From: Arcticibacter sp045629565
Lineage (GTDB): Bacteria; Bacteroidota; Bacteroidia; Sphingobacteriales; Sphingobacteriaceae
DNA length: 64,000 bases
Direction: 5' to 3'
Assembly: GCF_045629565.1 (NCBI RefSeq)
Contig: NZ_JAZQRL010000111.1
Location: 124,001 to 188,000, forward strand
The position numbers and the translations under genes were made by a program. Positions within the stretch are counted from its first letter, which is position 1; every line of letters begins with the position of its first letter. Shown here one piece after another: positions 61,039 to 64,000 of the stretch. The notes below the pieces were generated by a model. The model was not told the DNA's origin. It ran no database searches and saw only the letters and a list, made by a program, of their open reading frames with translations.

Positions 61039-62607
61039 ATGAAAAATACCCCTATCATCGCCTATATGCTGCTGGCTATTGTCAGCCTGTCCACCCTCTC
61101 CTGTACAAAAGACTTCACCGAAATCAATACCGATCCGATCGGTCAAAGAACATCAGAGGCCCATCAGCTACTGGCTCCCGCTCTCGTCAATATCCTCAAT
61201 ACCAATATGAGGCGTAACTGGAACTTCAACAACCAGCTGATGCAGGTAACCGTTGAGCTCAGCGACTCTGAAGGCAGAGTATTCCGTTACGATATCCGAA
61301 GAGACGTAGCAGACTTCACATGGAACAACTGGTACGTTAACCTGACAGACTTGAAAGATATATACACAATTGCCAGTCAGCCGGAATCACTTAACAAATC
61401 CTACCAGGGAATTTCCCTGATAACGCAGGCATGGGTCTATTCGCTGCTGACCGACACGTACGGTGATGTGCCTTATTCTGAAGCCAACGCAGGCAGGGAA
61501 AACAACCTGCAGCCTGCATTCGACAAGCAAAAGGACATCTATGCCGATATGTTCGCCAAGCTTGAAGAAGCAAATCAGTTGCTAAAAGAAGGCACCCCGA
61601 TCGTGGCCAGCAGCGATCCCGTATACCAGGGCGACATCTCAAAATGGAGGAGGTTCGGCAACTCCCTGTACCTGCGCCTCCTGCTGCGTATAGCAGGTAA
61701 AGCAGAAGTCGCGGCCGCCACCATCGCTAAAATAAAAGAGATGGTCGATACCCATCCTGCCGCCTACCCTGTTTTTGAAAATAACAGTCATACCGCCCGG
61801 ATATTATGGAACGGAACCAACAGCAGTACAGCGGTCTACTCCTCGCCTTTCATGGTAAACATCCGCGCGGTCGATTTCAGGAACATGCCCATTGCCGATT
61901 TCTTCCTGGGCAAACTCGTCAACTGGGAAGATCCAAGGATCAATCCGGCTCTGGGGGTTGGCGGAGTACCACGATGGGGAATAGACAGAGGTCCCGACGG
62001 ATGGGTAGGTGTTTCAAGCGGTTACTCCCCCGGTTCCGGGATAGTGATCCAGTCTCACTTTAATTCAGACGCGGAGAACCCCGCAAAACTCACCTTGCAG
62101 ACAGATCCTGCCACCGGCATCATCATGAACAGTGCTGAGGTGGCCTTCATCCAGGCAGAAGCCGCAGCAAAAGGCTGGATCAGCGGTTCCCCGGAAACCT
62201 ACTACTATAAAGGAATCGCAGACGCTATCCATTACTGGCTGCCCGACTACATCAGCAGCCCCAATGACCCCAACTTCATCAGATACATAAATGAGGCCGA
62301 GTTACTGTGGGATCCGAGCCTCCCTTTAGATGCCACCGGATTCGGCAGCAAAAGCCAGCTGGAGATGATCCATATCCAGAAATATTACGCCATGTTCCTG
62401 GTGGATCTGCAGCAATGGTTCGAGTACAGGCGCACAGGCCACCCCATATTACCCAAAGGACCAGGTCTGGTAAATGGCGGACAAATGCCCGCCAGGCTCA
62501 ACTACCCGCTGATAACGCAGTCGACAAACCCCACCAGCTACAAAAATGCTGTAGAGGCGCAAGGAGCCGATAATATCAATACACTGGTTTGGTGGCAAAA
62601 ACCCTAA
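61039..62607 (+). CDS. SusD/RagB-family nutrient-binding lipoprotein
   Basis: A 522-aa outer-membrane lipoprotein (lipobox TLSCTK, Cys22) that forms the lid of the SusC transporter. The start DFTEINTDPIGQRTSEAHQLLAPALVNIL is typical of the SusD-like_2 branch, and TPR-like helices follow (VYSLLTDTYGDVPYSEA). The C-terminal portion reads QQWFEYRRTGHPIL. The ligand is not known; this branch is found with oligosaccharide as well as other substrates. Confidence 0.93.
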   Translation: MKNTPIIAYMLLAIVSLSTLSCTKDFTEINTDPIGQRTSEAHQLLAPALVNILNTNMRRNWNFNNQLMQVTVELSDSEGRVFRYDIRRDVADFTWNNWYVNLTDLKDIYTIASQPESLNKSYQGISLITQAWVYSLLTDTYGDVPYSEANAGRENNLQPAFDKQKDIYADMFAKLEEANQLLKEGTPIVASSDPVYQGDISKWRRFGNSLYLRLLLRIAGKAEVAAATIAKIKEMVDTHPAAYPVFENNSHTARILWNGTNSSTAVYSSPFMVNIRAVDFRNMPIADFFLGKLVNWEDPRINPALGVGGVPRWGIDRGPDGWVGVSSGYSPGSGIVIQSHFNSDAENPAKLTLQTDPATGIIMNSAEVAFIQAEAAAKGWISGSPETYYYKGIADAIHYWLPDYISSPNDPNFIRYINEAELLWDPSLPLDATGFGSKSQLEMIHIQKYYAMFLVDLQQWFEYRRTGHPILPKGPGLVNGGQMPARLNYPLITQSTNPTSYKNAVEAQGADNINTLVWWQKP

Positions 62608-62624
62608 CAGGAAACATTACAGTC

Positions 62625-64000
62625 ATGAAAAAGATCTTTATACAATATTTGCTCGCACCTATTGCCTTGCTAACGGTTTTAAGCGCTTGCGAACGCGACT
62701 CCGATTATGTCGTGAGTACGCCAAGTCCCTACGTGTCAAACCTGGATCTCCGAAAGCTATACCATGGAGCCGACGTTACCCTGACAAGAGAAGTTACCCG
62801 GCAGGCCTATATCCTGGCTGGACAGGTAACCTCCGATCATTCAGGCAAGAACCTCCCAGAGGGACTATTGTTCGTTCAGAATAACAGGAAAGTGAGTGCT
62901 TCCATCGATTCTCTCCGCGGTATAGCCATTCATATCGGCGCCGACGCCGCGAAATACGTTCCCGGCGATAGCGTACACATTCAGATAGAGGGCGGTGTTC
63001 TGAAACGCGTAAACGGTATTTTGCAGATAACAGGCCTGTCAGGCGCACAAGTAGAGAAAGTCGCCACAGGTATCACACCGTTCCTGACGCCCGTATCTGC
63101 CCTGACCATGCTGGCTAAACCAGAAAATTTCGAGGGACTGTTAGGTGTGGTCTATAACTCCAACTTCGAACCGAACATAGGCGTAGAAAGAATAGAGGGC
63201 GTAAAAGTATTCAATGAAGGCTCCGGCGACGTGGAGATGCATGTAAGCAGCACAGCCAGCTTCAAATCCGAGTTCCTGCCTTACTCAGCCAACATCATGG
63301 GTATTATCATCCCTTCGGCCACGACCGCCGTACCACAGGTATGGCCGCGTGTAAAGTCTGACTTCGTTGCCACCAGTATCGTGGTAGACCCTTCGGTTCC
63401 CCTGGGTCCTCATCCAGCCATCATCACCGGCTACTTTGCAGACCCCGATGGTACCGATGCGAACCATGAATACATTCAGCTCATGGCTACACAGGATCTC
63501 GACTTCAGAAGGACGCCATTCGCTGTTGTCACGACCAACAATGCCGGAGCCTCCACTCCTACGGGTCCTCCCACAGGCGGATGGGCCACAGGCGGTTTGC
63601 GCACCTATAAATTCAACATAACAAGAGGTACGGTATCAAAGGGAACATTCTTCTACGTGGGTGGATACAAGCTCATTGCGGGAGCAAATTCTACAGATAT
63701 CAGCAAGGCCAACTGGGTAGTAAGTAAGCTCTACAGTAATGATGGAGGGGACGACGGCATTGGCGACAAAACAAGTAATTTACTGGCCAACAGCGGTAAC
63801 GCAGCGGGGATGGCGGTCTTCGCAACAACAGCTGTTGACCTCAATACCGTTCCGTCAGACGTAGCATTTTATGCGGGTACCGGAAACGCTTTCGCCAGCG
63901 GAGCAGGATACGCCATCTGTGACAATGATTTTTACAGCAGATACCATGGCGATGTTTTCCAGCCGTTTTACAGGGAGGGCAGCAATACAGGTAAAGTGGC
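62625..64000 (+). CDS. DUF5689-type lipoprotein, 5' part (truncated by window edge)
   Basis: A reading frame from ATG 62625 runs to the right edge without a stop, giving about 458 residues. It has a lipoprotein signal (LLTVLSACERD, Cys21). A DUF5689/OB-fold-like domain follows (about 30-215) with ILAGQVTSDHSGKNLPEGLLFVQNN and GDSVHIQIEGGVLKRVNG. The later part has beta-rich segments (TFFYVGGYKLIAG). It lies 17 bp after the SusD gene and probably works with SusC/SusD at the cell surface. The C-terminal part, possibly a catalytic domain, is outside the window. Confidence 0.85.
   Translation, partial: MKKIFIQYLLAPIALLTVLSACERDSDYVVSTPSPYVSNLDLRKLYHGADVTLTREVTRQAYILAGQVTSDHSGKNLPEGLLFVQNNRKVSASIDSLRGIAIHIGADAAKYVPGDSVHIQIEGGVLKRVNGILQITGLSGAQVEKVATGITPFLTPVSALTMLAKPENFEGLLGVVYNSNFEPNIGVERIEGVKVFNEGSGDVEMHVSSTASFKSEFLPYSANIMGIIIPSATTAVPQVWPRVKSDFVATSIVVDPSVPLGPHPAIITGYFADPDGTDANHEYIQLMATQDLDFRRTPFAVVTTNNAGASTPTGPPTGGWATGGLRTYKFNITRGTVSKGTFFYVGGYKLIAGANSTDISKANWVVSKLYSNDGGDDGIGDKTSNLLANSGNAAGMAVFATTAVDLNTVPSDVAFYAGTGNAFASGAGYAICDNDFYSRYHGDVFQPFYREGSNTGKV

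Overview
The window comes from a member of the Bacteroidota, most likely Sphingobacteriaceae (Pedobacter/Mucilaginibacter-like). The reasons are a SusC/SusD pair, TAnnTTTG-like -7 promoter elements, many secreted glycan-active enzymes and lipoproteins, and exopolysaccharide genes of the Wza/Wzc/Wzy type. No rRNA, tRNA, CRISPR array, IS element or phage gene was recognised. Genes fall into functional blocks with short spacings and many ATGA/TAATG-type overlaps.

Layout. (1) 1-10.3 kb, minus strand: an operon for breakdown of rhamnogalacturonan I and its side chains, read GH105, GH95, CE12 esterase, GH2, PL11 and a truncated secreted protein at the left edge. (2) 10.4-14.8 kb: a metallophosphoesterase, a large secreted protein of unknown function and an FRG-domain protein. 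(3) 15.2-25.8 kb: an apparent stress-protection island. It holds a GH1-like protein, a glycosyltransferase and a GH1-RmlD fusion, then Mn-catalase, a cyanophycinase-like hydrolase, a DUF1264/OBAP lipoprotein, a baeRF-type protein, a 75-aa protein, a Zn-alcohol dehydrogenase and a 162-aa tail-anchored protein. (4) 26.1-49.9 kb: an exopolysaccharide locus in four transcription units: a HAD protein and flippase; Wza, three glycosyltransferases, Wzc, Wzy and a GDP-mannose-3,5-epimerase-like enzyme; a minus-strand flippase, DUF5672 and beta-helix unit; and glycosyltransferases with an HldD-like epimerase and the complete GDP-D-glycero-alpha-D-manno-heptose pathway. (5) 49.9-57.4 kb, minus strand: a stressosome module (RsbR, RsbS, RsbT, a SpoIIE-type phosphatase) with histidine kinases as probable output and a BLUF blue-light sensor upstream. 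(6) 57.8-64.0 kb: SusC, SusD and the start of a DUF5689 lipoprotein.

The observation I rate highest is a regulatory one. An 18-bp box (ACACAYAGTTATACAAGC, with variants) lies upstream of all four exopolysaccharide transcription units, in matching orientation, and starts 52-53 bp before a TAnnTTTG-like element each time. This suggests one activator or co-regulated promoter class for the whole locus. Other points of interest are a perfect 27-bp inverted repeat inside the coding sequence of the GH1-RmlD fusion; a family of long hairpins that share a 7-nt loop; a degenerate RsbT domain fused to a histidine kinase; and two epimerases with intact catalytic residues beside a GDP-heptose pathway, which point to an unusual sugar in the polymer.

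All functional calls rest on reading the translated sequences and recalled family motifs. No database search was run.
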